The notes below the pieces were generated by a model that saw only the letters and a program-made list of their open reading frames with translations, was not told the DNA's origin and searched no databases. From contig DASTZZ010000071.1 of assembly GCA_035764005.1 (NCBI GenBank), forward strand, positions 1 through 48,086: DNA of 48,086 nt. The letters are read 5' to 3'. Position numbers and translations under genes: made by a program. Positions 34,944 to 43,469 of this stretch are shown in pieces (positions within the stretch are counted from its first letter, which is position 1; each line of letters begins with the position of its first letter). This stretch comes from Terriglobales bacterium. GTDB lineage: Bacteria; Acidobacteriota; Terriglobia; Terriglobales; Acidobacteriaceae.

Positions 34944-35339
34944 CCACACCTCGCAGAGTATCTCTCCGCCTACGCCACTCTTGCGCGCCTCGCGACCGGT
35001 CATCACGCCCTTCGGCGTCGTGAGAATGCTGATTCCAAGACCGCCCAGCACACGGGGGATCTCGTTGTGACCGACGTAGACGCGGCATCCCGGACGCGAC
35101 ACACGCGCGAGGTTGGTAATGGCAGCATCATTGTTAGAACCGTACTTGATGTAGAGCCGCAGCAGTTTGCGCCCGTTTTCTTCCGTCGCCTTAAAGTTCG
35201 CGAGATAGCCTTCTTCTTTAAGGATGCGGGCGATCTCCGTCTTCAGCTTCGACGCAGGAACGTCCAGCTTCTGCTGCCGGGCATTGATCGCGTTACGGAT
35301 ACGGGTCAACAAATCTGCGACCGGATCAGTGAAACTCAT
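34941..35339 (-). CDS. rpsH: 30S ribosomal protein S8
   Basis: 132 residues from MSFTDPVADLLTRIRNAINA. The C-terminal GLGISILTTPKGVMTGREAR then KSGVGGEILCEVW is diagnostic. GAGGAG 6 nt upstream selects the ATG at 35339. In other bacteria S8 represses the spc operon by binding the rplE region; no such site was tested here. Confidence 0.97.
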   Translation of the reverse strand: MSFTDPVADLLTRIRNAINARQQKLDVPASKLKTEIARILKEEGYLANFKATEENGRKLLRLYIKYGSNNDAAITNLARVSRPGCRVYVGHNEIPRVLGGLGISILTTPKGVMTGREARKSGVGGEILCEVW

Positions 35340-35409
35340 TCTTATCTCCTCTTCAACGTTTCGCGTTATCTCCAATGCTGGAGAACCAGTTCCGAAACGG
35401 TACTGCACT

Positions 35410-35487
35410 GGCATTCGGCATTCGGCACTCAGCATTCGGCTTGAACCTGAGCTGTTGCCGAGTGCTGATTGCCGACTGCCGAATGCC
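35410..35487. repeat. rpsN-rpsH spacer: WTTCGGC word palindrome
   Basis: GGCATTCGGCATTCGGCACT (35410-35429) plus CAGCATTCGGC pairs with GCCGAGTGCTGATTGCCGAC (35457-35476) plus TGCCGAATGCC, 28 of 31 positions. Words are 7-8 nt. It begins 6 nt after the rpsN stop. The same word family forms the outer arms of the rpoA-rplQ spacer. Confidence 0.82.
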
Positions 35488-35493
35488 TCTTTC

Positions 35494-35718
35494 CTACCAG
35501 GACGACTTCGCGATGCCGGGAATCTCTCCCCGCAGCGCCAGACCGCGGAAGCACAAGCGGCAGATACCGAACTTGCGCAGGTACGCGCGCGGACGTCCGC
35601 AGAGCTTGCAACGGTTATGCCGGCGTGTCGAAAACTTTGGCCTCTCGGCTTTTTTGTCGCGCGCCTGCTTGAACTTGGCCTCGATCTTTTCGTCCTTAAC
35701 TCGTTTTGCGATAGTCAT
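35494..35718 (-). CDS. rpsN: 30S ribosomal protein S14, zinc type
   Basis: 74 residues. Cys37, Cys40, Cys53 and Cys56 (RCKLC, ICRLC) bind zinc as in the short S14 form. The N-terminal 13 residues are longer than in the common 61-residue type. The C-terminus [11 protein letters not shown] is conserved. AAGGA 4 nt before the ATG. Confidence 0.97.
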   Translation of the reverse strand: MTIAKRVKDEKIEAKFKQARDKKAERPKFSTRRHNRCKLCGRPRAYLRKFGICRLCFRGLALRGEIPGIAKSSW

Positions 35719-35759
35719 GCAATCCTTAAAACTCTCTGTGTTAACTCTGGATCTGAACT

Positions 35760-36305
35760 CTATGCAGCGCGGAAGGGCATGCCGAAGCTGCGCAGCAGAG
35801 CGCGTGCTTCGTTGTCGTTCTTCGCCGTTGTCACAATCGTGACATTCATTCCCTTGAGCTTATCGACTTTGGCGTAGTCGATCTCCGGGAAGATCAACTG
35901 ATCGCGCAGGCCGAGCGTGTAATTGCCGCGGCCGTCGAACGATTTCGTCGAGACGCCGCGGAAGTCACGCACGCGCGGCAGCACGACGTTGATCAGCCGG
36001 TCAAGGAACTCATAGGCGCGATCACCGCGCAGGGTTACCATTGCGCCGATCGGCATGCCTTCACGAACTTTGAATGCCGCAATCGACTTTTTTGCTTTGG
36101 TCACGACGGGCTTCTGTCCCGTGATCTGTCCCAATTCGCCAACCGCCGGATCGAGAATCTTCGCGTTTTGCGTTGCCTCGCCGACGCCCATATTCACAAC
36201 GATCTTGTGTAGGCGCGGCACTGCCATCGGATTTTTCAGTTCCAACTCTTTTTGCAGAGCCGGAGCAATGTCTTTATGAAATTTTTCGCGCAGCCGGGAT
36301 GCCAT
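35760..36305 (-). CDS. rplE: 50S ribosomal protein L5
   Basis: 181 residues from [20 protein letters not shown]. Motifs include [20 protein letters not shown] and [20 protein letters not shown]; the C-terminus [11 protein letters not shown] is the 5S rRNA contact. The start at 36305 follows GGAG inside the rplX end; the longer frame to 36398 is rejected. Confidence 0.97.
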   Translation of the reverse strand: MASRLREKFHKDIAPALQKELELKNPMAVPRLHKIVVNMGVGEATQNAKILDPAVGELGQITGQKPVVTKAKKSIAAFKVREGMPIGAMVTLRGDRAYEFLDRLINVVLPRVRDFRGVSTKSFDGRGNYTLGLRDQLIFPEIDYAKVDKLKGMNVTIVTTAKNDNEARALLRSFGMPFRAA

Positions 36306-36307
36306 AA

Positions 36308-36637
36308 CTAACTCTTCTCCAGCGTGGTCCTGCATTCTTTGCAGACGCGCACGTTTTTGTCGCCCTGGCGTTCGTGGGCGACGCGCACCGGGCCGCAACT
36401 CGGGCAGATGAGCTTCACGTTCGAGATATCGATCGGGCTCTCCTGCTCGGCGATGCCGCCCTTGATGTTCTTCTGCGGGTTCGGACGGACGTTCTTCTTC
36501 GCGACCATCACGTGCTCCACGAGTACGCGTCCCGTGTCGGGAAATACGCGAAGCACGCGCCCTTCCTTACCCTTATCGCGGCCGGCAATGACCTTGACCT
36601 GGTCGTTGCGGCGAATGTCGTATGTCTTTTGCATCAT
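36308..36637 (-). CDS. rplX: 50S ribosomal protein L24, with C-terminal zinc ribbon
   Basis: 109 residues. The KOW segment [20 protein letters not shown] (11-30) is followed by a C-terminal extension with Cys78, Cys81, Cys99 and Cys102 (LICPSCG, VCKEC), a four-Cys ribbon. L24 starts 50S assembly. Two ATGs stand in tandem (36637, 36634). The AGG of the likely ribosome-binding site follows the end of the repeat arm. Confidence 0.96.
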   Translation of the reverse strand: MMQKTYDIRRNDQVKVIAGRDKGKEGRVLRVFPDTGRVLVEHVMVAKKNVRPNPQKNIKGGIAEQESPIDISNVKLICPSCGPVRVAHERQGDKNVRVCKECRTTLEKS

Positions 36638-36650
36638 GATCGTAAAACCT

Positions 36651-36746
36651 GTTTCGAGTTTCCAGTTTCAAGTTTCGGCAAAGCCAGTTCCTTACAGTGA
36701 TGCTGAGATCAGGCTTTGCCGAAACTTGAAACCTGAAACTCGAAAC
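36651..36746. repeat. rplN-rplX spacer: GTTTC word palindrome, 35-bp arms
   Basis: GTTTCGAGTTTCCAGTTTCA (36651-36670) plus AGTTTCGGCAAAGCC pairs with GGCTTTGCCGAAACTTGAAA (36712-36731) plus CCTGAAACTCGAAAC at 33 of 35 positions, with a 26-nt loop. It starts 4 nt after the rplN stop. A sister element with the same GGCAAAGCC end lies in the rplP-rpmC spacer. Confidence 0.88.
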
Positions 36747-36750
36747 TGTC

Positions 36751-37122
36751 TTAGAGAACTTCGGGCGCCAGCGAAACGATCTTCAAAAACTTCTTCTCGC
36801 GCAACTCGCGGGCTACCGGACCAAAGACGCGCGTGCCGACCGGCTCGCCGGCATCGTTGATCAGCACTGCTGCGTTCTGGTCGAAACGAATGTAGGTGCC
36901 ATCGCGGCGGCGCGATTCTTTGCGCATGCGCACGACCACGGCTTTCACTACTGTGCCCTTCTTCGCCGTCCCATCCGGCGACGCTTCCTTTACCGCGGCA
37001 GTGATGATGTCGCCCAGACCGGCTCGCAAGCCGCTAGACCCTCCGAGAGGCAGGATCATCTGCAGCTTGCGCGCGCCGGAGTTGTCGGCGACTTCCAACA
37101 TGCTTCGCATCATGACAGCCAT
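36751..37122 (-). CDS. rplN: 50S ribosomal protein L14
   Basis: 123 residues from [20 protein letters not shown]. The start at 37122 has GGAG 9 nt upstream. [20 protein letters not shown] is the usual C-terminus. L14 forms intersubunit bridges and a binding face for assembly factors. Confidence 0.98.
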   Translation of the reverse strand: MAVMMRSMLEVADNSGARKLQMILPLGGSSGLRAGLGDIITAAVKEASPDGTAKKGTVVKAVVVRMRKESRRRDGTYIRFDQNAAVLINDAGEPVGTRVFGPVARELREKKFLKIVSLAPEVL

Positions 37123-37153
37123 ATCTTTTGACTCCTTCCAATCGCCTGCATTT

Positions 37154-37229
37154 GCGATTGGCGATAGGCGATAGGCGGTACGCAATAGGCTTTCTGTTTA
37201 TCGCCTATCGCTTATTGCCTATTGCCGCC
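37154..37229. repeat. rpsQ-rplN spacer: GCGATAG heptamer palindrome
   Basis: GCGATTGGCGATAGGCGATA (37154-37173) plus GGCGGTACGCAATAGGC faces TCGCCTATCGCTTATTGCCT (37201-37220) plus ATTGCCGCC. Words are seven nt. A perfect stem CCAATCGC/GCGATTGG (37138-37161) overlaps it. It starts 2 nt after the rpsQ stop. Confidence 0.78.
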
Positions 37230-37231
37230 TG

Positions 37232-37555
37232 CTAGCTCGCCTGCTCCAGCTTCTCCTCGCCCGGAACGATTGCCGCTCGCTGGATAACCTCAGCCAAGCG
37301 CCAGCGCTTCAGCTTCGATAGCGGACGCGTCTCGACGATGCGCACTACGTCTCCGGTGCGAGCGGCGTTCTGCTCGTCGTGTGCGTAGAACTTCTTCGAC
37401 TTCGCGATCACTCGCTTGTACTTCGCGTGTGCTCTTTTCATCATCACTTCCACAATGATGGTTTTCGCCATCTTGGTGGAGCGGACGTACCCGATCTTCT
37501 CGTTGCGGTGCGAATCGGTCTTGCGCGTTTCGCTTCCGGTTGCTTGCTGAGCCAT
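37232..37555 (-). CDS. rpsQ: 30S ribosomal protein S17
   Basis: 107 residues. The OB-fold core (KIGYVRSTKMAKTIIVEVMM to DVVRIVETRPLSKLKRWRLA) is standard; about 18 extra residues precede it (MAQQATGSETRKTDSHRN). GGAGAGAG stands before the ATG. It binds near helices 7 and 11 of 16S rRNA. Confidence 0.96.
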   Translation of the reverse strand: MAQQATGSETRKTDSHRNEKIGYVRSTKMAKTIIVEVMMKRAHAKYKRVIAKSKKFYAHDEQNAARTGDVVRIVETRPLSKLKRWRLAEVIQRAAIVPGEEKLEQAS

Positions 37556-37598
37556 ATTGAAACTCTCTCCTCATCCCGCTCACGCGGGAGCGCGAAGA

Positions 37599-37979
37599 CT
37601 ACTTCTTCGCCTTGGTCTTCTTCTTGGCTGCCGCTTTCTTTTTCGGAGCAGCCTTTGCCGCCGATTTCTTCTTCGCCGCCGGACGCTTCGCTGCAGCCGC
37701 CTTCGCCGGTGCTGCTGCAGCCGCTGCTTCCTGGCTCGGTTCTGCTGCCGCCGAGGAGCCGGTCGCATTGCCTACAGCCGTGGTCGTGATGCCCAACTCA
37801 CGTTCGCGAGCGATGGTCTTGATCCGCGCCAGATCCCTGCGCAGCTCGCGCATTTTTTTCAAGCCGATCGTCTGTCCCATTTTGAGCTGGAACTTCAGAC
37901 GAAAGAGCTGGTCGGCGGCTTCGCGCTGCTGATGCAGAAGCTCGTCAGGACCAAGATTTCTGATCTTCTCGATATTCAT
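37599..37979 (-). CDS. rpmC: 50S ribosomal protein L29 with a histone-like tail
   Basis: 126 residues, about twice the usual 60-70. The L29 core spans 1-68 (MNIEKIRNLGPDELLHQQRE, QLFRLKFQLKMGQ, LRRDLARIKTIARERELG). Residues 71-126 are Ala/Lys-rich (AAAAKRPAAKKKSAAKAAPK), resembling the C-terminus of histone H1. The tail is too long to stay buried in the ribosome and probably extends near the tunnel exit or binds rRNA. The SD (AGG, 6 nt) lies just past the repeat arm. Confidence 0.95.
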   Translation of the reverse strand: MNIEKIRNLGPDELLHQQREAADQLFRLKFQLKMGQTIGLKKMRELRRDLARIKTIARERELGITTTAVGNATGSSAAAEPSQEAAAAAAPAKAAAAKRPAAKKKSAAKAAPKKKAAAKKKTKAKK

Positions 37980-37988
37980 TTAGAACCT

Positions 37989-38109
37989 GTTTCAAGTTTC
38001 GCGTTTCCGGTTTCGGCAAAGCCAGATGCGACCTTCATTCCCGAGCCTTGGCTTCGTTCAAACTGTTTCGGACTGGCTTGGCCGAAACTCGAAACCTGAA
38101 ACTCGAAAC
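37989..38109. repeat. rplP-rpmC spacer: GTTTC word palindrome, 37-bp arms
   Basis: GTTTCAAGTTTCGCGTTTCC (37989-38008) plus GGTTTCGGCAAAGCCAG pairs with CTGGCTTGGCCGAAACTCGA (38073-38092) plus AACCTGAAACTCGAAAC with six mismatches over 37. The loop is 47 nt. It starts 10 nt after the rplP stop and ends 9 nt before the rpmC start. It is related to the rplN-rplX element. Confidence 0.82.
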
Positions 38110-38119
38110 GCCTTTCTCC

Positions 38120-38533
38120 CTAGTGTCCTTCGCGCGCCACGAACTTGGTTCGCAGCGGCAGCTTGTGCGAGGCGAGACGCAACGCTTCTTGAGCGTCCGT
38201 GCGGGTCACGCCTTCCATCTCAAACAGCACTTTGCCTGGACGAACGACGGCGACCCAGTGATCCGGCGCGCCTTTGCCTTTGCCCATACGGGTTTCGGCG
38301 GGCTTCTTCGTCACCGGCTTATCCGGAAACAGGCGCAGCCAGATTTTGCCGCCGCGTTTGACGAAGCGCGTCATAGCAACACGGCTGGCTTCGATCTGCC
38401 GGTCGGTGATGTAGCCGCACTCGAGGACCTTCAGTCCGTAATCACCGAAAGAGAGCTCGGAACCGCGCCAGGCTTTACCCGCCATGCGTCCGCGCTGCTG
38501 CTTGCGGTACTTAACTTTTTTCGGCATCAACAT
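38120..38533 (-). CDS. rplP: 50S ribosomal protein L16
   Basis: 137 residues from [20 protein letters not shown]. The core has [20 protein letters not shown] and [20 protein letters not shown], the peptidyl-transferase-proximal loop. AAGG stands 9 nt before the ATG at 38533; the second Met (38527) is less likely. It lies between rpsC and rpmC, each spaced by a repeat element. Confidence 0.98.
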   Translation of the reverse strand: MLMPKKVKYRKQQRGRMAGKAWRGSELSFGDYGLKVLECGYITDRQIEASRVAMTRFVKRGGKIWLRLFPDKPVTKKPAETRMGKGKGAPDHWVAVVRPGKVLFEMEGVTRTDAQEALRLASHKLPLRTKFVAREGH

Positions 38534-38570
38534 GATGAATTGCCTTTTTGGGAATACTCCCCTTTACTCA

Positions 38571-38643
38571 ATTTCGCGATTTCGTGATTATGTGATTTCG
38601 TGATTTGCAATCGCGAAATCACGAAATCGGGAAATCACGAAAT
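38571..38643. repeat. rpsC-rplP spacer: GATTTCGYG octamer palindrome
   Basis: ATTTCGCGATTTCGTGATTA (38571-38590) plus TGTGATTTCGTGATTTGC faces GCAATCGCGAAATCACGAAA (38607-38626) plus TCGGGAAATCACGAAAT. Words are 8 nt. It starts 3 nt after the rpsC stop. Sister elements stand in the rplB-rpsS and rplW-rplB spacers. Confidence 0.82.
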
Positions 38644-38646
38644 TCC

Positions 38647-39312
38647 TTAGAACGCCGTCGCCGCTACGTGCGGCTCGCGCTTCTTCTGCGACAGAATCTC
38701 GCCTTTGTAGATCCAGGTCTTCACTCCGATTACGCCATAGGTGGTGCGCGCTTCGGTGAATCCGTACTCGATATCTGCACGGAGCGTGTGCAGCGGCAGA
38801 CGTCCTTGCAAATACCACTCCGAGCGCGCGATTTCGTTTCCGTTCAGACGGCCCGAAACTCGAACTTTGATTCCCTTACATCCGAAGCGCAGTGCCGAAT
38901 CGACACTCTTGCGCATGGCGCGACGGAATCCCACGCGTTTCTCAAGCTGCAGCGCGATCGACTCAGACACAAGCTGAGCGTCGAGCTCCGGCTTGTGCAC
39001 CTCCTGGATGTCGATGAAGACATCGCGGCTCGTGCGCTTCTGCAGTTCGATCTTGAGCTTGTCGATCTCAGCGCCTTTGCGTCCGATGATGATTCCCGGA
39101 CGTGCGGTTTTGATGATGATGCGCAGCTTGTTGCCGGGACGCTCGATCTCGATCGAGCTCACGCCCGCCGACTTCAGCTTGTCCTTCAGCTCCTTCTTGA
39201 GCTTCACGTCTTCAAGCAGCAGCTTGTCGTAATCGCGCTCCACGAACCAGCGCGACTTCCACGGTTTGGTGTAGCCGAGCCGGAATCCGTAGGGATGTAC
39301 TTTTTGACCCAT
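38647..39312 (-). CDS. rpsC: 30S ribosomal protein S3
   Basis: 221 residues. [20 protein letters not shown] starts it; the KH domain has [14 protein letters not shown] (GRKG at 77-80), and the C-terminal half has [20 protein letters not shown]. Together with S4 and S5 it lines the mRNA entry channel. AAGGA 5 nt before the ATG, 2 bp after rplV. Confidence 0.98.
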   Translation of the reverse strand: MGQKVHPYGFRLGYTKPWKSRWFVERDYDKLLLEDVKLKKELKDKLKSAGVSSIEIERPGNKLRIIIKTARPGIIIGRKGAEIDKLKIELQKRTSRDVFIDIQEVHKPELDAQLVSESIALQLEKRVGFRRAMRKSVDSALRFGCKGIKVRVSGRLNGNEIARSEWYLQGRLPLHTLRADIEYGFTEARTTYGVIGVKTWIYKGEILSQKKREPHVAATAF

Positions 39313-39314
39313 AC

Positions 39315-39803
39315 CTATCCTTTCGCCGTCGCTTTCTTCGAGGCGGATTTCTTCTTCGCCGCTTTGCGTGGAGCGCGCCGCTTCGCCGTCGTTCCAGTTT
39401 CTTCGCCGACTACTGTGGCAGCGCCATTGGCTCCAGCGCGCAGACGCTCGGCCACAGCGATCTCGATGTGCGCCATGCGTCGCTGATAGCGGTACGCGCG
39501 TCCCATCGGTGCCGGACGGATACGCTTCATACGCGGCGCGTCATTCGCGATTGCCCGCTTCACATACAGCTGATCGACATCGACGTCAGCGCCCTTTTCC
39601 TGGCTCACATAGTTCGCATTCTCAATCGCCGACCGCAAAAGCTTGCCGATGGCGGGAGCAATTCCCTTTTTGGTAAAGAGCAGAGTGTTCATCGCCTGCT
39701 CTACCTGCTGGCCTTTAATCAGGTCCAGCACCAGGCGCGCCTTCTGCGGAGAGACTCTCTGGAAGCGCGCTTCGGCTCTGTATTCCTGTTCTGCAAAATT
39801 CAT
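39315..39803 (-). CDS. rplV: 50S ribosomal protein L22 with basic tail
   Basis: 162 residues, about 45 longer than usual. The core ([20 protein letters not shown] and the tunnel loop [20 protein letters not shown]) ends near 120. The tail ([20 protein letters not shown]) is Lys/Ala-rich. L22 lines the exit tunnel. GGAG stands 7 nt before the ATG. Confidence 0.96.
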   Translation of the reverse strand: MNFAEQEYRAEARFQRVSPQKARLVLDLIKGQQVEQAMNTLLFTKKGIAPAIGKLLRSAIENANYVSQEKGADVDVDQLYVKRAIANDAPRMKRIRPAPMGRAYRYQRRMAHIEIAVAERLRAGANGAATVVGEETGTTAKRRAPRKAAKKKSASKKATAKG

Positions 39804-39815
39804 GCTTCTTCTCCG

Positions 39816-40127
39816 CTATCTAGCCGACGGTGCCGGTGCCGGCTTCGCGGCGGTTTCAGTTGCAGCCGCTTTCACCGAGTGTCCTTTAAAGTTGCGCGTC
39901 TGGCTGAACTCGCCCAGCTTGTGGCCGACCATGTTCTCCGAGATGTACACCGGAATGAACTTGCGTCCGTTGTGCACGGCGATGGTGTGTCCGACCATAT
40001 CCGGGTGAATCGTCGAACGCCGCGACCACGTGCGCACGACTTTCTTATCGTTCGAGCGGTTCATCGTTTCGATCTTGACCATCAGGTGACCGTCGATGAA
40101 TGGACCTTTTTTTGTGCTTCTCGCCAT
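39816..40127 (-). CDS. rpsS: 30S ribosomal protein S19
   Basis: 103 residues from [40 protein letters not shown] and [20 protein letters not shown] are family motifs. The last 20 residues (Ala/Pro-rich) are an extension. It forms head contacts with S13. AGAAGAG before the ATG lies next to the repeat. Confidence 0.97.
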   Translation of the reverse strand: MARSTKKGPFIDGHLMVKIETMNRSNDKKVVRTWSRRSTIHPDMVGHTIAVHNGRKFIPVYISENMVGHKLGEFSQTRNFKGHSVKAAATETAAKPAPAPSAR

Positions 40128-40139
40128 AATCTCTTCTCA

Positions 40140-40207
40140 ATTTCGCGATTTCGCGATTGCGTGATTGCGTGATTTGAAAATCGCGAAATCACTCATAACG
40201 AAATCAC
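40140..40207. repeat. rplB-rpsS spacer: GATTTCGYG octamer palindrome
   Basis: ATTTCGCGATTTCGCGATTG (40140-40159) plus CGTGATTGCGTGATTT faces AAATCGCGAAATCACTCATA (40178-40197) plus ACGAAATCAC. The words match the rpsC-rplP and rplW-rplB spacers. It starts 6 nt after the rplB stop. Confidence 0.8.
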
Positions 40208-40213
40208 CCGATC

Positions 40214-41038
40214 CTATTTGCTTCTCCGCGCCACAATGAATTTGTCAGTGCGCTTGTTATTGCGCGTCTTGTATCCGCGTGTGGGCTGTCCCCACGGAGT
40301 CACAGGATGACGTCCGCCGGAGGTCTTGCCTTCACCACCACCGTGCGGGTGATCGACCGGGTTCATCGCCACACCGCGGTTCACCGGACGACGTCCCAGC
40401 CAGCGCTTACGACCGGCCTTGCCGATCGAGACGTTCTCATGGTCGGTGTTGCCTACCTGCCCAATCGTCGCCATGCAGTCGATGAGGATCTTGCGCGTCT
40501 CACCGGAAGGCAGCTTGATCAGCGCGTAGTCGCCTTCTTTCGCGACCAACTGAGCGGCGCCGCCCGCCGAGCGCACCATCTGCGCGCCTTTACCGGGCTT
40601 CAGCTCGATGTTGTGCACCGTCGTGCCGGCTGGGATATTGCGCAACGGCAGGGCATTGCCGACGAGGATGTCAGCCTCTGGCCCGCTCACGATTTTCTGC
40701 CCAACCTGCAATCCCACGGGCTGCAGGATGTAGCGCTTCTCGCCATCGGCGTACGACAGCAAAGCGATACGCGCGGAGCGGTTGGGATCGTATTCGATCG
40801 AGGCGACAGTCGCCGGAACGCCAGCCTTGTCGCGCTTGAAGTCGATGATGCGGACCTTGCGCTTATGTCCTCCGCCACGATGCCAGCTCGTCAAGTCTCC
40901 CGAGTTGCGGCGCCCACCGGTGCGCAGCTTGATCTCGGTCAACGCCTTGTGCGGACGGTTAGTCGTGATCTCGTCGTTAACCAGCGTGGTCTTGAAACGC
41001 AGCGACGGAGTAAGCGGTCTGTATGTCTTAATCGGCAT
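40214..41038 (-). CDS. rplB: 50S ribosomal protein L2
   Basis: 274 residues from [20 protein letters not shown]. The C-terminal [20 protein letters not shown] includes the conserved His near the peptidyl-transferase centre. It is the largest primary 23S binder. The Shine-Dalgarno is weak, and the spacer before it is a repeat element. Confidence 0.98.
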   Translation of the reverse strand: MPIKTYRPLTPSLRFKTTLVNDEITTNRPHKALTEIKLRTGGRRNSGDLTSWHRGGGHKRKVRIIDFKRDKAGVPATVASIEYDPNRSARIALLSYADGEKRYILQPVGLQVGQKIVSGPEADILVGNALPLRNIPAGTTVHNIELKPGKGAQMVRSAGGAAQLVAKEGDYALIKLPSGETRKILIDCMATIGQVGNTDHENVSIGKAGRKRWLGRRPVNRGVAMNPVDHPHGGGEGKTSGGRHPVTPWGQPTRGYKTRNNKRTDKFIVARRSK

Positions 41039-41048
41039 GAGCTAAACC

Positions 41049-41113
41049 ATTTCGTGATTTCGCGATTGTGTGATTTCAAATCACGAAATCGCGAAATCAC
41101 CCAATCACGAAAT
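41049..41113. repeat. rplW-rplB spacer: GATTTCGYG octamer palindrome
   Basis: ATTTCGTGATTTCGCGATTG (41049-41068) plus TGTGATTT faces AAATCACGAAATCGCGAAAT (41078-41097) plus CACCCAATCACGAAAT; the loop is only 1 nt (41077), giving an almost closed hairpin. It starts 6 nt after the rplW stop. Third copy of this family. Confidence 0.85.
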
Positions 41114-41119
41114 TTCTTT

Positions 41120-41461
41120 CTACGCGTTATCCGCGTATTCCGGCATCTTCTCGCCTACTTTGAGGCGAACGTATGCCTTCTTCCAATCCGGACGGTGTCC
41201 GGCGAATTTGCCGCGGCGGCGTTCTTTGCCGTGGAAGTTCGCAGTGCGAACGTCCTCCACTTTCACTTTAAACACCTGCTGCACGGCCTGCTTGATTTCA
41301 GTCTTGGTCGCCTTGGCAGCCACTTCGAATACCAACTGGCCGGAGGTAGCTTCCTTCTTGCGCGAAGTCTTGTCCTTCGCCGCCTTAGGATCGAACTCTT
41401 TCGCGCGCTCGGCCTTTTCCGTGACTACGGGACGGCGGATGATCTCGTATGCAGATTTCAC
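41120..41461 (-). CDS. rplW: 50S ribosomal protein L23
   Basis: 113 residues. KSAYEIIRRPVVTEKAERAK is the family start, and RRRGKFAGHRPDWKKAYVRL the conserved arm. It lies at the tunnel exit and docks trigger factor and SRP. The GTG start overlaps the rplD stop by one base (TAGTG), so translation is coupled. Confidence 0.96.
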   Translation of the reverse strand: MKSAYEIIRRPVVTEKAERAKEFDPKAAKDKTSRKKEATSGQLVFEVAAKATKTEIKQAVQQVFKVKVEDVRTANFHGKERRRGKFAGHRPDWKKAYVRLKVGEKMPEYADNA

Positions 41462-42135
41462 TAGGCCACCTCCGCCTTCTGCCGCTTGGAGACGGTCTTC
41501 TTGAGCGTCTCCTGCAACTGCTCGATCGCCGGGCGCGAGAAGATGGCGCGGTCATAGCGCAGCAGATGATAAGGATGGACTTCGTGTCCGGCCACGAGTT
41601 CGACGCCATCCAGATTCCGCGAGCTCAGATAGAGATTGCGGCTGTGCTGGCGGTTTTCCGGATTCAGGTTGGCCACCAGCAGCGAAGTCTTTTCGACTCC
41701 CAGTGTATCCAGGGCCTTGCGCATCTCTTTGGTTTTGCCGGAGAGCACTTCGAGGCTTTCGACGACCGTTAACTTGCCGTCAGAGAGCTTGCTCGCGAGC
41801 GCAGAGCGCAAAGCGCCCAGCAGTTTCTTTTTGGGAAACTGATAATCGTAGCTGCGCGGCTGAGGTCCGTGAACGGTTCCGCCGTGGCGCCAAAGAGGCG
41901 AGCGGATCGAACCCACTCGGGCACGTCCGGTGCCTTTCTGCTTCCACAGCTTCTTGCCCGAACCTGAAACCAGCTTCTTGTTCTTGGTGGCATGCGTACC
42001 TGCGCGCTGAGCCGCACGATAGTGCTGCACCGCCTCCCACAGCAAGTCTTCGTTAATTACGCCGAAGACCTCATCTGCCAGCTCGAAGCTGCCGACTTTC
42101 TTGCCGTTCAGATCTAAAACGTCAACTTTTGCCAT
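41461..42135 (-). CDS. rplD: 50S ribosomal protein L4
   Basis: 224 residues. The extended tunnel loop KKLWKQKGTGRARVGSIRSP and the body LGALRSALASKLSDGKLTVV match. L4 lines the exit tunnel and, in some bacteria, attenuates the S10 operon; no leader was identified here. It follows rplC by 2 bp and overlaps rplW by 1. Confidence 0.98.
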   Translation of the reverse strand: MAKVDVLDLNGKKVGSFELADEVFGVINEDLLWEAVQHYRAAQRAGTHATKNKKLVSGSGKKLWKQKGTGRARVGSIRSPLWRHGGTVHGPQPRSYDYQFPKKKLLGALRSALASKLSDGKLTVVESLEVLSGKTKEMRKALDTLGVEKTSLLVANLNPENRQHSRNLYLSSRNLDGVELVAGHEVHPYHLLRYDRAIFSRPAIEQLQETLKKTVSKRQKAEVA

Positions 42136-42137
42136 GG

Positions 42138-42908
42138 CTATTTCTTGGCCTTTCCGGCAGCGGCCTTCTTCGCGGCCTTCAGAGGATCGACCGTAGTCGC
42201 GCCCGCGAATCCACGACGCTCACGCGGCGGCTGCTTGGCCTTGTTGATCACAACGTATCCGCCTTTGGGACCGGGCACTGCGCCTTCGACCATCAGCAGG
42301 TTGTCTTCAAGATCGATACCCAGGATGCGCAGATTGCGAACGGTGCACTGATCGACCCCCATGTGGCCGGACATGCGCTGGCCAGGGAAGGTGCGCGACG
42401 GAAACGACGATGCGCCGATCGAACCCTGCACTTGGAACATGTGTCCGTGCGATTTAGGACCACCGCCGAAGTGGTGGCGGCGAACAACGCCCGCGAATCC
42501 GCGTCCCTTGCTCGTGCCGGTTACATCGACAAACTTTTCGTCCTGGAAGATATCGACCAGAACCTTGTCACCAACTTTGACTTGTCCGTTGGTTTCGGCT
42601 GCGGGATTCTCGCCTTTCGCTTGCTTCTCACCTGCTTCGCCGGGAGTCGTGACTGCGACTTCCTTCATGAATTTCACCGGCGGCAGATTATGCTTGCCAA
42701 AGTGTCCCTGCATCGCCTTGGTGACGCGCTTCCCTTTCACGAACTCGATGAGTCCGATCTGCACAGCGTCGTAGCCATCACGCGCGGCATTCTTGCGCTG
42801 CGTGATCACGCACGGGCCAGCCTGCAGCACTGTAATAGGACGAATCTCGCCCCTATCGTCGAAGAGCTGCGTCATGCCGACTTTCTTTCCTAGAATTCCT
42901 GAAACCAT
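42138..42908 (-). CDS. rplC: 50S ribosomal protein L3, extended
   Basis: 256 residues, about 45 more than usual. [20 protein letters not shown] starts it. [20 protein letters not shown] forms the tip loop; Gln found in the E. coli methylation motif is not conserved here. The C-terminal 35 residues (Ala/Lys-rich) are an added tail. It has an acidic insert near 85-105 ([20 protein letters not shown]). Confidence 0.97.
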   Translation of the reverse strand: MVSGILGKKVGMTQLFDDRGEIRPITVLQAGPCVITQRKNAARDGYDAVQIGLIEFVKGKRVTKAMQGHFGKHNLPPVKFMKEVAVTTPGEAGEKQAKGENPAAETNGQVKVGDKVLVDIFQDEKFVDVTGTSKGRGFAGVVRRHHFGGGPKSHGHMFQVQGSIGASSFPSRTFPGQRMSGHMGVDQCTVRNLRILGIDLEDNLLMVEGAVPGPKGGYVVINKAKQPPRERRGFAGATTVDPLKAAKKAAAGKAKK

Positions 42909-42957
42909 TTCTTTACCGACTCCTCATCATCCCGTATATGGGACTGTAGGTATTTTG

Positions 42958-43275
42958 TTACTTGCCGAACGCCTTGATCTCAACATCCACACCTGCGGGC
43001 AGGTCGAGCTTCATCAATGCATCGACCGTCTGCTGCGTGGGATCGAGGATGTCGAGCAGCCGCTTGTGCGTGCGAATCTCGAAGGCCTCGCGGGATTTCT
43101 TATCGACGTGCGGCGAACGCAGCACGCAGTACTTGTTCTTGATCGTCGGCAGCGGGATCGGTCCTGCTACCTGCGCTCCGGTGCGACGTGCTGTTTCCAC
43201 GATCTCTCCAGTTGACTGGTCAAGAACGCGGTAGTCATAAGCCTTCAACCGGATGCGTATTCGTTGTCCTACCAT
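42958..43275 (-). CDS. rpsJ: 30S ribosomal protein S10 (NusE)
   Basis: 105 residues from [20 protein letters not shown]. The tip loop [20 protein letters not shown] and [20 protein letters not shown] are standard. S10 also acts in transcription antitermination with NusB. It follows tuf after a 194-bp repeat-rich spacer. Confidence 0.98.
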   Translation of the reverse strand: MVGQRIRIRLKAYDYRVLDQSTGEIVETARRTGAQVAGPIPLPTIKNKYCVLRSPHVDKKSREAFEIRTHKRLLDILDPTQQTVDALMKLDLPAGVDVEIKAFGK

Positions 43276-43329
43276 TTTTGTCTCTCAAAGATCTGCTGCG
43301 GTCTGTGCCGCTGCGTGGTTCAAAACTTG

Positions 43330-43463
43330 GTTTCAATAAATTCGTTTCAGATAAACCGTTTCGAGTACTGCGTTTCAGGAAACTGCGTTTCAACTTCACT
43401 TCGCTTTCGGTGTTGAAACGCCTCAGCCGAAACGCCTTTCTGAGAAACGCCTCTCTTGAAACG
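43330..43463. repeat. tuf-rpsJ spacer: period-14 GTTTC/GAAACG palindrome
   Basis: Five GTTTC(A/G) words start at 43330, 43344, 43358, 43372 and 43387, and four GAAACG words at 43415, 43429, 43444 and 43458; spacing is 14-15 nt. The two blocks are complementary, so one long stem with regular bulges can form. It starts 6 nt after the tuf stop. Same core word as the rplN-rplX and rplP-rpmC elements. Confidence 0.85.
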
Positions 43464-43469
43464 CTTCTT

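Noticed and set aside
43330-43463. CRISPR-like regularly spaced array
   Set aside because: The repeated unit is only 5-6 nt, the spacing is 14 nt, half of the units are in reverse orientation, and no cas gene is near.
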